From: Actinokineospora bangkokensis
GTDB lineage: Bacteria; Actinomycetota; Actinomycetes; Mycobacteriales; Pseudonocardiaceae
DNA: 64,000 nucleotides
Direction: 5' to 3'
Assembly (NCBI RefSeq): GCF_001940455.1
Contig: NZ_MKQR01000032.1
Span: forward strand, 62,001-126,000
Shown here: positions 25,507 to 34,454 of the stretch, one piece after another
Numbering within the stretch: the first letter of the stretch is position 1
Layout: each line of letters begins with the position of its first letter
Translations under genes and position numbers: made by a program
Notes under the pieces: model-generated
The model's input: only the letters and a program-made list of their open reading frames with translations
What the model was told of the DNA's origin: nothing
The model's database searches: none

Positions 25507-25623
25507 GGGTGGCAGCTTAGCCGGGTGCCCGCGGCGCGCCGGTGGCGCGACGGGCCGTGTCGGCTGCGTCCGGATGGCCCAGTGCGTGTGGCGGCGGGCC
25601 TGGCTTTGGATCACCCTGGTGGC

Positions 25624-27102
25624 ATGGGCAAGGACGTGGAGCCGACGGAGTTCACCCGCGCGGACCGCCAGCGGTTCCGGCAGAAGGTGCGCCGGTGCCT
25701 GGACGTGTTCGCGCAGATGCTGGCCGAGTCGCGGTTCGAGGCCGACCGGCCGATGGCGGGCCTGGAGATCGAGCTGAACCTGGTCGACGACCAGGGTGAC
25801 CCGAGCATGCGCAACGCCGAGGTGCTGGCGGCGATCTCCGACCCGGCGTTCCAGACCGAGCTGGGCCAGTTCAACATCGAGATCAACCTGCCGCCGCAGC
25901 GGCTGGGCCCGGCGGGGTTGGCCGCGTTCGAGGAGCTGGTGCGCGACGACCTCAACGAGGCCGAGCAGAAGGCGGCCCGGCTGGGCGCGCACATCCTCAT
26001 GGTGGGCATCCTGCCGACGCTCCAGCGCAAGCACATCACCCTCGACGTGCTGAGCGCGAACCCCCGCTACAAGCTGCTCAACGAGCAGGTGTTCGCCGCG
26101 CGCGGCGAGGACCTGGAGATCAACATCGGTGGTCCGGAGCGGCTGGTGGCGCACGCGGACTCGATCGCCCCGGAGAGCGCCTGCACGAGCGTGCAGTACC
26201 ACCTGCAGGTGGCCCCGGAGGACTTCGCGCGGTACTGGAACGCCAGCCAGGTGGTCGCGGGCATCCAGCTGGCGCTGGGCGCCAACGCCCCTTACCTGTT
26301 CGGCAAGCAGCTGTGGGCCGAGACCAGGATCGCGCTGTTCGAGCAGGCCACCGACACCCGGCCGGACGAGCTCAAGGCCCAGGGGGTGCGGCCGAGGGTG
26401 TGGTTCGGCGACCGGTGGATCACCTCCATCTTCGACCTGTTCGAGGAGAACGCCCAGTACTACTCCGCGCTGCTGCCGCTGACCGACGACGAGGACCCGG
26501 CCGAGGTGCTGGCCAGGGGCGACACGCCGGAGCTGCACGAGCTGCGGCTGCACAACGGCACGATCTACCGGTGGAACCGGCCGATCTACGACGTGGTGCA
26601 CGGCCGCCCGCACCTGCGGGTGGAGAACCGGGTGCTGCCCGCGGGCCCGTCGGTGGTCGACACGATGGCCAACGGGGCGCTCTACTTCGGCCTGGTGCGG
26701 GCGCTGGCCGACGCTGACCGGCCACTGTGGACGCAGATGAGCTTCGCCGCCGCCGAGGACAACTTCCACGCCGCGGCGCGCAACGGCATCGATGCCCGGG
26801 TGTACTGGCCGGGGGTCGGGGAGGTGCCCGCGACGGAGCTGGTGCTGCGCAGGCTGCTGCCGCTGGCGCACCAGGGGTTGGACGCGTGGGGGGTGGACCC
26901 GGCCGACCGCGACCGGCTGCTCGGGATCATCGAGCAGCGCTGCGTCACCGGCCGAAACGGGGCGTCGTGGCAGGTCGAGACGGTGCAGGGGTTGGAGTCC
27001 AGCACGTCGATGAGCCGGGAGCAGGCGCTGCGGGAGATGGTGCGCCGCTACGCCCACCACATGCACACCAACGAACCGGTCCACACCTGGCCCGTCGACT
27101 AG
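25624..27102 (+). CDS. GCS2-like carboxylate-amine ligase
   Basis: A 492-residue protein of the glutamate-cysteine ligase 2 superfamily. [10 protein letters not shown] near residue 41 carries metal-binding acidic residues, and [11 protein letters not shown] and [18 protein letters not shown] the remaining active-site stretch. Related proteins join glutamate to an amine (GshA, EgtA, GCS2). Actinobacteria use mycothiol rather than glutathione, so the reaction is unclear; ergothioneine-type gamma-glutamyl chemistry is one option. It diverges from orn, the common neighbour in this phylum. Confidence 0.82.
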   Translation: MGKDVEPTEFTRADRQRFRQKVRRCLDVFAQMLAESRFEADRPMAGLEIELNLVDDQGDPSMRNAEVLAAISDPAFQTELGQFNIEINLPPQRLGPAGLAAFEELVRDDLNEAEQKAARLGAHILMVGILPTLQRKHITLDVLSANPRYKLLNEQVFAARGEDLEINIGGPERLVAHADSIAPESACTSVQYHLQVAPEDFARYWNASQVVAGIQLALGANAPYLFGKQLWAETRIALFEQATDTRPDELKAQGVRPRVWFGDRWITSIFDLFEENAQYYSALLPLTDDEDPAEVLARGDTPELHELRLHNGTIYRWNRPIYDVVHGRPHLRVENRVLPAGPSVVDTMANGALYFGLVRALADADRPLWTQMSFAAAEDNFHAAARNGIDARVYWPGVGEVPATELVLRRLLPLAHQGLDAWGVDPADRDRLLGIIEQRCVTGRNGASWQVETVQGLESSTSMSREQALREMVRRYAHHMHTNEPVHTWPVD

Positions 27103-27109
27103 GGCGTGG

Positions 27110-28618
27110 TCAGCGTGCCGGTTCGAGGAACTGGCGCGCCAGGTCGGGCACGGCGGCGTCGGCGAGCGCGAGGCCCTGCGCCTCGCCGACGTCGATCACC
27201 TGGTACCCGCCGGTGCCCGCCGCCGTGGTCGCGGTGATCGTGATGACCCCGGCCCGCCGCTGGAAGAACGTGCGGGTGACCTTCCAGCCGACGATCCCGG
27301 TGCGCTGGAGGGCGACCGTGGAGCGGTCCAGCGAGCCGGAGCGCGTCACCAGGTGGGTGGGCGTCAGCGCGTGACCCAGCCCGCGGTAGCGGTCGTGGCC
27401 GAGCAGCGCGGACAGCGGGATGAGGGCCGTGGCGACCCACCCGAGCCACAGCGGCCACCCGAGCTGCGGTGTCACGAACAGCAGCACCGCCGCCAGCGCG
27501 GCGGTCGGCACCACCGCGCGCACCAGCCGCCGGTACAGGGCGCGCCGGGGGTGCGGGGTGAGTTCCGCGTCCACATCGGACTTCAACACCGCCTCGGCCA
27601 CCCGCAGCGCCTCGGCCCGCGGGGCGGGCGGGAGCAGCAGGGCGCTGCCCGGCTTGTGGTCCAGACCCGTCGTCACGGCGGACAACCGGGCGCCCCGGCC
27701 CCACCTCAGCAGCAGCGGCTCGTGCAGGTTGACCCCGCGCAGCCGCTGCTCCTCGATGGACACCGACCGCGTCGTCAGCAGCCCGCGCTGGGCCCGGACG
27801 GTGGCGTCGGCCTGCCGCGAGAGCCGGAAGTCGTGGTACTGCACCAGGTACGCCAGCAGCGAGGCGAGCGCGGAGAGGACCACCACGACGGCGGCCGAGG
27901 TCAAAAGCGTCGTCGCCACCCCGGAGCCCACGACCCACCGGTAGACCGTGCTGAGCACCCCGACCTCGGAGATGTCCAGCGCCAGCTCGTTGGCCAGGTT
28001 CATCGCGAACCCGACCGCCACGCCGATGCTGACCAGCCCGGACAGCGACAGCGGCGCGAACCGGTACCACCGGCGGTCGAAGCCCGCGATGGTCTCCCCG
28101 GTGCCGGGCGCCTCCACGGCCCCCGGGACCGGGTCCCCCGGGGTGCGGCGCAGGAGCACCTGCCGCAGGCGGTCGGCCTCGACGGCGGTGACGGCGTCGA
28201 GCTCCACCCCCTCGGAGTCCCTGCTGGCGCGCTGCCCGGTGCCGACCTTCACCGCGGCGAGGCCGAACAGCCGGTGGCCCAGCTTCGCGGTCAGGTCGAC
28301 GGTGCGGATGCGGTCGCGCGGGATGGCCAGCCGCTTGCGGACCAGCAGGCCGGTGTGCAGCTCCACCTGGGCGGCGGTGATGCGGTACTGGGTGGTGAGC
28401 CAGGTCAGCAGGCCCCAGAGCACCACGACGGCGACGGTGCCCGCGCCGATCCACATCCGCACCGCGTCGCCGTCGCCGAGGAACACCAGGGCCACCAGCG
28501 GCGGGAGCAGCCCGACCAGCTCGTTGAGCGGCTTGACCACGATCATCCTCGGGTCGAGCCTGCCCCACTCCGGCGCCGGGGCGGCGACCTCGGGGGCGGC
28601 CGGGAACGAGCCGGTCAC
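27110..28618 (-). CDS. Bacterial PH-domain membrane protein, YdbT-like
   Basis: A 502-residue membrane protein with three bPH2 domains separated by paired helices. The repeated bPH2 sequence motif occurs as [33 protein letters not shown] and in the third copy [13 protein letters not shown]. The GTG start at 28618 overlaps the stop of the upstream YdbS-like gene (GTGA). The pair is conserved in Gram-positives; B. subtilis YdbST gives resistance to an antimicrobial peptide. Function here not established. Confidence 0.88.
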   Translation of the reverse strand: MTGSFPAAPEVAAPAPEWGRLDPRMIVVKPLNELVGLLPPLVALVFLGDGDAVRMWIGAGTVAVVVLWGLLTWLTTQYRITAAQVELHTGLLVRKRLAIPRDRIRTVDLTAKLGHRLFGLAAVKVGTGQRASRDSEGVELDAVTAVEADRLRQVLLRRTPGDPVPGAVEAPGTGETIAGFDRRWYRFAPLSLSGLVSIGVAVGFAMNLANELALDISEVGVLSTVYRWVVGSGVATTLLTSAAVVVVLSALASLLAYLVQYHDFRLSRQADATVRAQRGLLTTRSVSIEEQRLRGVNLHEPLLLRWGRGARLSAVTTGLDHKPGSALLLPPAPRAEALRVAEAVLKSDVDAELTPHPRRALYRRLVRAVVPTAALAAVLLFVTPQLGWPLWLGWVATALIPLSALLGHDRYRGLGHALTPTHLVTRSGSLDRSTVALQRTGIVGWKVTRTFFQRRAGVITITATTAAGTGGYQVIDVGEAQGLALADAAVPDLARQFLEPAR

Positions 28619-29124
28619 GTCGCGTCCCCGCGGGTGGCCTGGGTCGTGCTGGTCAGCTCGTCGACCAGGCGCGCGGCGGTGGCCTCGTCGAGGCCCTCGA
28701 TGCTCACCGGGCCCTGCGCGGACGCCGTGGTCACCGTCACCGTCGCCAGCCCGAACAGCCGCTGCAACGGGCCGCGCTCGGTGTCGACGGTCTGGACGCG
28801 CGAGACCGGGGCGATGCGCCAGTCCTGGGTGAACCAGCCGCTGCGGGTGAACACGGCGTCGCCGGTGGTCTCCCAGCGGTGCACCCGGTAGCGCCAGCGG
28901 GGCATGACGACCACGTGCGCGGCGCCGAGCACCGCGGTGGCCAGGGCGGTCAGCCGCAGCCAGTCGGGCACCGCGAACCCCAGCAGGCCCGGTGCGGCCT
29001 GCCCCAGCACGAGCACCGCCCACACCAGCCCGGCCCGCACCGCCCAGTGCGCCACCGCGCGCCTGCTCACCAGGTTGGCGGGCGCGCGCAGCCGCAGCCC
29101 CGCCCCGCCGAGGTCGTCGCTCAC
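28615..29124 (-). CDS. Bacterial PH-domain membrane protein, YdbS-like
   Basis: A 169-residue partner of the gene below: two membrane helices (about 25-65) then one bPH2 domain with RIAPVSRVQTVDTERGPLQR. I use the GTG at 29124. Coupled to the YdbT-like gene by a 4-bp overlap. Confidence 0.86.
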   Translation of the reverse strand: MSDDLGGAGLRLRAPANLVSRRAVAHWAVRAGLVWAVLVLGQAAPGLLGFAVPDWLRLTALATAVLGAAHVVVMPRWRYRVHRWETTGDAVFTRSGWFTQDWRIAPVSRVQTVDTERGPLQRLFGLATVTVTTASAQGPVSIEGLDEATAARLVDELTSTTQATRGDAT

Positions 29125-29268
29125 GTGGCCCAGTCTGCCCGCCGGGCCGTCACCCCGCGTCACCCCCGGGTGGTACGGGTGGGCAATCGTCCACCAGCTG
29201 TCGGGGCAGCGCGGAAAAGTCCGCTTTTCCGTGACCCCGCCGCGTCACGTCTCGTTACGGATCGAGTC

Positions 29269-29520
29269 ATGTCGGTGACGGTCGGGGATGTGCGGGACGC
29301 ACAGGAGGGGCGGTACCGGGTGAGCCAACGCGAGTGGAGCGTGAGCTGTCGCGATCTGGCCGGGCGCAAGCGGCAGGTGTCCGTCTTCGTCCGGGCGGGG
29401 CGGGTGGTGCTGGTGGCCCCGCCGGGGGAGACCGCGATCTTCAGCCCGCTGGACGTGGGCAGGCTGCGCGCGGCGCTGCGCGACGCGGTGGTCGACGCCT
29501 CGGTCGAGCGGCCGGACTGA
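29269..29520 (+). CDS. Conserved small hypothetical protein
   Basis: An 83-residue soluble protein with no recognised domain. It begins MSVTVGDVRDAQEGRYRV; the middle is a short beta-rich segment (RQVSVFVRAGRVVLVAPPGE). Composition and codon pattern look like a real gene of this genome. Confidence 0.65.
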   Translation: MSVTVGDVRDAQEGRYRVSQREWSVSCRDLAGRKRQVSVFVRAGRVVLVAPPGETAIFSPLDVGRLRAALRDAVVDASVERPD

Positions 29521-29530
29521 GCCACCGGGC

Positions 29531-29558
29531 TTGACGCACGAGTAGATACTGTCAGAAT
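29531..29558 (+). promoter_or_regulatory. Candidate promoter of the acyl-reductase gene
   Basis: TTGACG (29531-29536) and CAGAAT (29553-29558), 16 bases apart, lie 21 bases before the ATG. The overlapping ATACTGTCAGAAT is a possible regulator site. Confidence 0.3.
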
Positions 29559-29578
29559 CCGTGTCGAGGAGGCACGGC

Positions 29579-31498
29579 ATGGCTACCTACTTCATCACCG
29601 GCGCGACGGGGTTCCTCGGCCGCAACCTGGTCGGCAGGCTGCTCGCGCGCCCGGACTGCGAGCGGGTGTTCGCCCTGGTCCGCCCGGAGTCGACGGCCCG
29701 GTTCGAGGCGCTGGCGAGCGGTTGGCCGCACCCCGAGCGGGTCACCGCGGTCCCCGGCGACCTCACCGAGCCCGGCCTGGGCGTGGCACCGGACGCGCTG
29801 CCCGGGCCCGTCGACCACGTGGTGCACCTGGCCGCGGTGTACGACTTCACCGCCCCCGCCGAGGTCAACGAGGCCACCAACACCACCGGCACCCGGCGGG
29901 TCATCGAGTTCGCCGCCGCCAACCGCGCCCGCCTGCTGCACCACGTCTCGTCGATCGCCGTCGCGGGTGACCACCGCGGCCGCTTCGCCGAGACCGACTT
30001 CGACCTCGGCCAGCGCCACCACAGCCCCTACCACGCCACCAAGTTCGCCGCGGAGGAGTTGGTGCGCGAGCAGGGCGAGGTGCCGTACCGGGTCTACCGC
30101 CCGGCCGCCGTGGTGGGCGACTCCCGCACCGGCGAGATGGACAAGGTCGACGGCCCCTACTACTTCCTGCCCGCGCTGGTGCGCCTGGCCAGGCTGCCCC
30201 GCGCCCTCCCGCTCGTGCTGCCCGACCTCGGCGCCACCAACCTCGTGCCGGTCGACTACGTCGTCGACGCCATGGCGCACCTGATGCACCGCGACGCCCC
30301 GTCGGGCACCACCCACCACCTCACCGCCCCCGGCCGCCAGCCCGTCACCGAGGTCTACAACGCGCTGGCCGACGCCGTGGGCGCGCCGCGCGTCGCGGTG
30401 ACGCTGCCCGTGCGCCTGCCCGCGGTGCGCGCGGTCCCCGCGCCCGCCGCGGCGCTGCTGGCCGAGCTGGGCATCCCGGCCGAGGTGCTGCCGCACCTGG
30501 ACATCCCCACCGAGTTCGACACCCGCGCCACCGAGGCCGCCCTCGCGGGCTCCGGCGTCCGGCTGCGCCCGTTCGCCGAGTACGCCGGAGCCCTGGTGCG
30601 GTACTGGGCCGAGCACCTCGACCCCGACCGCGCCTGGGTGTCCCCGGGTTCCCTGCGCGGCAGGCGCGTGGTGGTCACCGGCGCGTCCTCGGGCATCGGC
30701 CGCGCCACCGCGCTCGCCGCCGCCGCCCGGGGCGCGCACGTGCTGCTGGTGGCCCGCAGGCAGGACGAGCTGGAGCTGGTGCGCGCGGAGATCACCGCCG
30801 CGGGCGGCAGCGCCTCGACCCACCCGTGCGACCTCACCGACGGCGACGCCGTCGACGCCCTGGTCAAGGAGCTGGGCGAGGTCGACGTCCTGGTCAACAA
30901 CGCCGGGCGCTCGATCCGCCGGTCGGTCCACCTGGCCGTGGACCGGCTGCACGACTACGAGCGCACGATGTCGCTGAACTACTTCGCCCCGCTGCGCCTC
31001 ACCCTCGGCCTGCTGCCCGGGATGCGGGCCCGCGGCTTCGGGCGCGTGGTGAACGTGACCACCATGGGCTTGCAGTCCGACACCCCCCGGTTCTCGGCCT
31101 ACCTGGCGTCCAAGGCCGCGCTGGAGGCCTTCGGCCGCTCGGCGGGCCGCGAGCTGGTCGGCGACGGCGTCACCGTCACCTCGGTGCGGATGCCGCTGGT
31201 GCGCACCCCGATGATCGGCCCCACCTCCCTCTACAGCGGCCTGCCCGCCGCCAGCCCCGACCGGGCCGCCCGCATGGTGCTGCGCGCGATGACCGCGGGC
31301 CCGGACGTGGTGCAGCGCCCCGAGGGCCTGGCCGTCGAGCTGCTACGCGTCTTCGCCCCGGACCTGGCCAGGCAGGTGCTCGGGCTCGCGTACCGACTCT
31401 CCCCGGAATCGGCCCCGGAAGCCCGGCGCCGGGCCGAGCACCCGCTGCGGGTCCTGCTCTCCGCCGTCGTCCGGCCCGCCTGGCGCGCCCTGCGCTAG
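29579..31498 (+). CDS. Bifunctional fatty acyl-CoA reductase (AcrA1-like), reductase-SDR fusion
   Basis: A 639-residue two-domain enzyme. The ATG at 29579 follows GAGGAGG. The N-terminal half (1 to about 350) is an extended NAD-binding reductase with FITGATGFLGRNLV, DHVVHLAAVYDF and YHATKFAAEELV. The C-terminal half (about 360-620) is a classical SDR: VVVTGASSGIGRAT, NNAG, YLASKAAL. The same order occurs in mycobacterial AcrA1 (Rv3391), proposed to reduce acyl-CoA to aldehyde/alcohol for wax esters. The last 156 bases overlap the convergent MFS gene. Confidence 0.88.
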   Translation: MATYFITGATGFLGRNLVGRLLARPDCERVFALVRPESTARFEALASGWPHPERVTAVPGDLTEPGLGVAPDALPGPVDHVVHLAAVYDFTAPAEVNEATNTTGTRRVIEFAAANRARLLHHVSSIAVAGDHRGRFAETDFDLGQRHHSPYHATKFAAEELVREQGEVPYRVYRPAAVVGDSRTGEMDKVDGPYYFLPALVRLARLPRALPLVLPDLGATNLVPVDYVVDAMAHLMHRDAPSGTTHHLTAPGRQPVTEVYNALADAVGAPRVAVTLPVRLPAVRAVPAPAAALLAELGIPAEVLPHLDIPTEFDTRATEAALAGSGVRLRPFAEYAGALVRYWAEHLDPDRAWVSPGSLRGRRVVVTGASSGIGRATALAAAARGAHVLLVARRQDELELVRAEITAAGGSASTHPCDLTDGDAVDALVKELGEVDVLVNNAGRSIRRSVHLAVDRLHDYERTMSLNYFAPLRLTLGLLPGMRARGFGRVVNVTTMGLQSDTPRFSAYLASKAALEAFGRSAGRELVGDGVTVTSVRMPLVRTPMIGPTSLYSGLPAASPDRAARMVLRAMTAGPDVVQRPEGLAVELLRVFAPDLARQVLGLAYRLSPESAPEARRRAEHPLRVLLSAVVRPAWRALR

Positions 31499-32797
31499 GC
31501 CCCGGCCGACGGGGGTGAGCGCCCCCAGCGGGATCTCGATCTCCTGCGTGGGCGCCTCGCGGAAGGCCACGTACCGGCCGGGCCTGCGCCGGGTCGGCCG
31601 GATGAGCGCGAACGCGGCCACCCCGCCCAGCGACAGGGCGAAGATCACCACGCCCATCGCCACCGCGCTGCCCTGCCCGCCCGCCCCGCCCTCGCCGCGC
31701 CCGCCCAGGCCGACCAGCGGCGCCGCCAGCCCGCCGACGACGAACTGGAGCACCCCCAGCAGCGCCGCCGCCGACCCCGCCCGCCTGCCGTGGTCGGCCA
31801 GGGCCAGCGCGGTGGAGTTCGGCGTCACCATGCCGACGCTGGCCACCACCACGAACAGCCCCGGCAGCAGCGCCGCCAGCCCCAGCTCGCCCAGCACGGC
31901 CGCCAGCACCAGCGCCGCGCCCACCGCGGAGCTGAGCAGCCCGCCGGTCAGCAACCTGCGCGGGTCGAACCGGCGCAGCAGCAACCCGTTGAGCTGGCTC
32001 ACCAGCACGATGCCCAGCGCGTTCAGGCTGAACACCGCGCTGTACTCCTGCGGGCTGAGCCCGTGCACCTCCTGCAGCACGAACGACGACCCGGAGATGT
32101 AGGCGAACATCGCCCCGAGGGTGAACCCGGCGGCCAGCGCGTAGGCGGTGAAGGTGCGGTCGGTGGCGATCCGGACGTAGGTGCGCAGCACCTGCCGCAG
32201 GTCCGGCGGCCGCCTGCGCTCGGCGGGCAGCGTCTCCGGCAGCCCCAGCGCGGAGACCACCAGCAGCAGCACGCCGAAGCAGGCCAGCACCAGGAACACC
32301 CCCGGCCACGACGTCCAGCGCAGCACCTGCCCGCCGATCACCGGCGCCAGCATCGGGCCCAGGCCGTTGACCAGCATCAGCATCGAGAAGAACCGGGCCA
32401 TCTCGGTGCCGGAGTACAGGTCGCGCACCGCCGCCCTGGCGATCACGATGCCCGCCGCCGCGCTCACCCCCTGGGCGAACCGCAGCGCCGCCAGCGCGTA
32501 CACCGACGGGGCCACCGCGCACACCAGCGAGCTGACCGTGTAGAGGACCAGCCCCACCAGCAGCGGCCGCCGCCTGCCCAGCGAGTCCGACAGCGGGCCG
32601 GCCACCACCTGCCCCGCGGCCAGCCCCACCATGAACGCGGTCAGGGTCAGCTGCACCAGCGACTCCGACGTGCCCAGGGTCTGCGCCAGCTGCGGGAAGG
32701 CGGGCAGGTACATGTCGATCGACAGCGGCCCGAACGCCGACAGCCCGCCGAGGATCAGGGCGAGCCGGGGCTTCCTCGCCCCCTGCGGCGCATGCAC
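31343..32797 (-). CDS. MFS exporter, Bcr/CflA subfamily
   Basis: A 484-residue drug:H+ antiporter with 12 helices. SIDMYLPAFPQ near residue 27 and GPLSDSLGRRRPLL are the Bcr/CflA signatures. About 60 C-terminal residues after the last helix are Gly/Pro-rich and encoded antisense to the acyl-reductase gene; the frame has no earlier stop. The family exports bicyclomycin, chloramphenicol and related compounds, but the substrate here cannot be read. Confidence 0.9.
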   Translation of the reverse strand: MHAPQGARKPRLALILGGLSAFGPLSIDMYLPAFPQLAQTLGTSESLVQLTLTAFMVGLAAGQVVAGPLSDSLGRRRPLLVGLVLYTVSSLVCAVAPSVYALAALRFAQGVSAAAGIVIARAAVRDLYSGTEMARFFSMLMLVNGLGPMLAPVIGGQVLRWTSWPGVFLVLACFGVLLLVVSALGLPETLPAERRRPPDLRQVLRTYVRIATDRTFTAYALAAGFTLGAMFAYISGSSFVLQEVHGLSPQEYSAVFSLNALGIVLVSQLNGLLLRRFDPRRLLTGGLLSSAVGAALVLAAVLGELGLAALLPGLFVVVASVGMVTPNSTALALADHGRRAGSAAALLGVLQFVVGGLAAPLVGLGGRGEGGAGGQGSAVAMGVVIFALSLGGVAAFALIRPTRRRPGRYVAFREAPTQEIEIPLGALTPVGRGLAQGAPGGPDDGGEQDPQRVLGPAPGFRGRFRGESVREPEHLPGQVRGEDA

Positions 32798-33045
32798 CCG
32801 ATCAGTCTATGGATCATCGCACCGCTCACCCACATCGCCTCCGCCACTCGGGGGACCCCGCTGGTCGGGCGGGCCCGGTCGGGTGAGGATGGGGGCACCG
32901 GCGCAGACGATCACCTGATCGGCGGTCGTCAGGGCGAGCCCGTCGCGGAGGGGAACCGGCACCTGCGGTGACCCGCCGCCCCGGCGCGTCGCGACCTGAC
33001 CTGATCAGCGGCTTGACAGACTGTCGCCACAGGGCGGGAGGTGCC

Positions 33046-34041
33046 ATGGCCGAGCCGATCGACGCGGTGCTGTCCGAGGCCGCGCAGCTCACCGCGGCCG
33101 GACGGCCGGAAGCCGCGATCTCGCTGCTGAAGCCGGTCCTGGTCGTGCACCCGGACAACCCGACCGCGTGGTGCCGGTTGGCCGCGGCGCTGTTCGACGC
33201 GGGCCAGCCGGAGCTGTGCCTGGACGCGGCCAAGCGCGCGATCACCCTCGGTGAGCGCTCCTGGGCCCACCGCCTCGCCAGCCTGGCGCTCGGCGAGCTG
33301 GGCCGGTACGAGGAAGCCGCCGTCTCCGCCCGCGAGGCCGCCCGCCGCGACCCCGACGACTGGCGCGCCCACGTCGCCCTCGCCGAGGCGCACGGCCCCC
33401 GCGAACCCCTCGCCGCGCTCGCCGCCGCCCGCCGCGCGGTCGAGGTGGCCCCCGAGGAGGCCCGCCCGCACGAGGTGCTCGGCTCCGCCGCCCTGTGGGC
33501 CGAGGAGCTGCCGCTGGCCAAGCGCGCGTTCCTCGACACCCTGCGCCTCGACCCCGGCAACGACGAGGTCCGCGAGCGCCTGGCCGGGCTCGCGCACGTC
33601 CGCGCCGCCCAGGCCGACCCCGGCCCGCAGGTGCCGTTCGGCCGCGCCCAGCGCATCGCGCTGTGGCTGGTGCTGCGCCGCTGCTCGGCCTGGCTGCTGG
33701 TCGGCGGCTTCGTGCTGCTCGTCGCCGGGGCCCCGCGCCCGTCCCCGCTGCTGGTGTGGTTCGGCCTGGCCCTGCTGCTGGCCGTGGGCGGCCTCGGCGT
33801 CCACGGGTTCCTGGGCCTGCCCCGGGTCTCCCGGCTCCCGCTGCCCCAGCTGTGGGCGCGGATGCCGCTGTTCTGCGTGGGCGCGGGCCTGCTGGGGGTG
33901 GGCGCGCTGTCCCTCGTGGCGTGGGTGCTGGGCCTGGCGTTCGGGGCCAGGGACGTCGTGCTGCTCTGGCCCGGCCTGGCCGCCGCCGTGCTCGCGCTGG
34001 GTGCCTGCTGGGCGGGCCTGGCGCGCATGCGCATGCGCTGA
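33046..34041 (+). CDS. TPR membrane protein
   Basis: A 331-residue protein: several tetratricopeptide repeats (about 1-195), then four membrane helices (about 210-325). The ATG at 33046 is 5 bases after GGGAGG. The repeats face the cytosol and presumably dock a partner. Function unknown; it is not in an evident operon. Confidence 0.82.
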   Translation: MAEPIDAVLSEAAQLTAAGRPEAAISLLKPVLVVHPDNPTAWCRLAAALFDAGQPELCLDAAKRAITLGERSWAHRLASLALGELGRYEEAAVSAREAARRDPDDWRAHVALAEAHGPREPLAALAAARRAVEVAPEEARPHEVLGSAALWAEELPLAKRAFLDTLRLDPGNDEVRERLAGLAHVRAAQADPGPQVPFGRAQRIALWLVLRRCSAWLLVGGFVLLVAGAPRPSPLLVWFGLALLLAVGGLGVHGFLGLPRVSRLPLPQLWARMPLFCVGAGLLGVGALSLVAWVLGLAFGARDVVLLWPGLAAAVLALGACWAGLARMRMR

Positions 34042-34454
34042 CTGGTGAATGTGGACAGTCGGTCGAGGAGTGCGGTCAGGTGCGTTGTCATGACCGCAGT
34101 TCTATCAGGGATGCCCGACATTCTCCGGAATCCGTCCACAGGGGCCGTCTGTCCACAGGGGCCTGAGTTGTCCCCAGGTTCGCGCCGCGTCTTCTGCGGC
34201 CAGCGCGGTCGCGGGTAGCGTGAAGAACAGGGGTCCCCCTGGCCGGGGTACCCGGGCGGGAGCCTGCGGCGGCGCGAGGTGGGGCGGCCGCGTGACTGGT
34301 CGGTGGCGTTGGGCGCAGAGTGGGGCGGCGGCGTCGAGTGGGTGTGGCGTTGGGTGAGCCGTGGAGTGGGGCGTCGGGTGGGCGGTGGCGTTGGTGAGCT
34401 GTGGCGCCGAGTGGGGGTGCGATGTGGGGTGGGGCTGGGTCGGAGGGGGAGGGG
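34042..34454. other. Gene-free region with DnaA-box-like 9-mers and a G/T-rich tract
   Basis: 413 bases between the TPR gene and the end of the polymerase gene. Its first part has CTGTCCACA at 34149 and, inverted, at 34050, with weaker matches CCGTCCACA (34132) and TTGTCCCCA (34168). The later part (34300-34450) is a low-complexity TGGGG/GTGG-rich stretch. I see no convincing gene. Confidence 0.55.

Noticed and set aside
31343-31500. Frameshift at the end of the MFS gene
   Set aside because: Considered because its tail overlaps the reductase, but the frame is simply open; there is no sign of a shift in the conserved helices.
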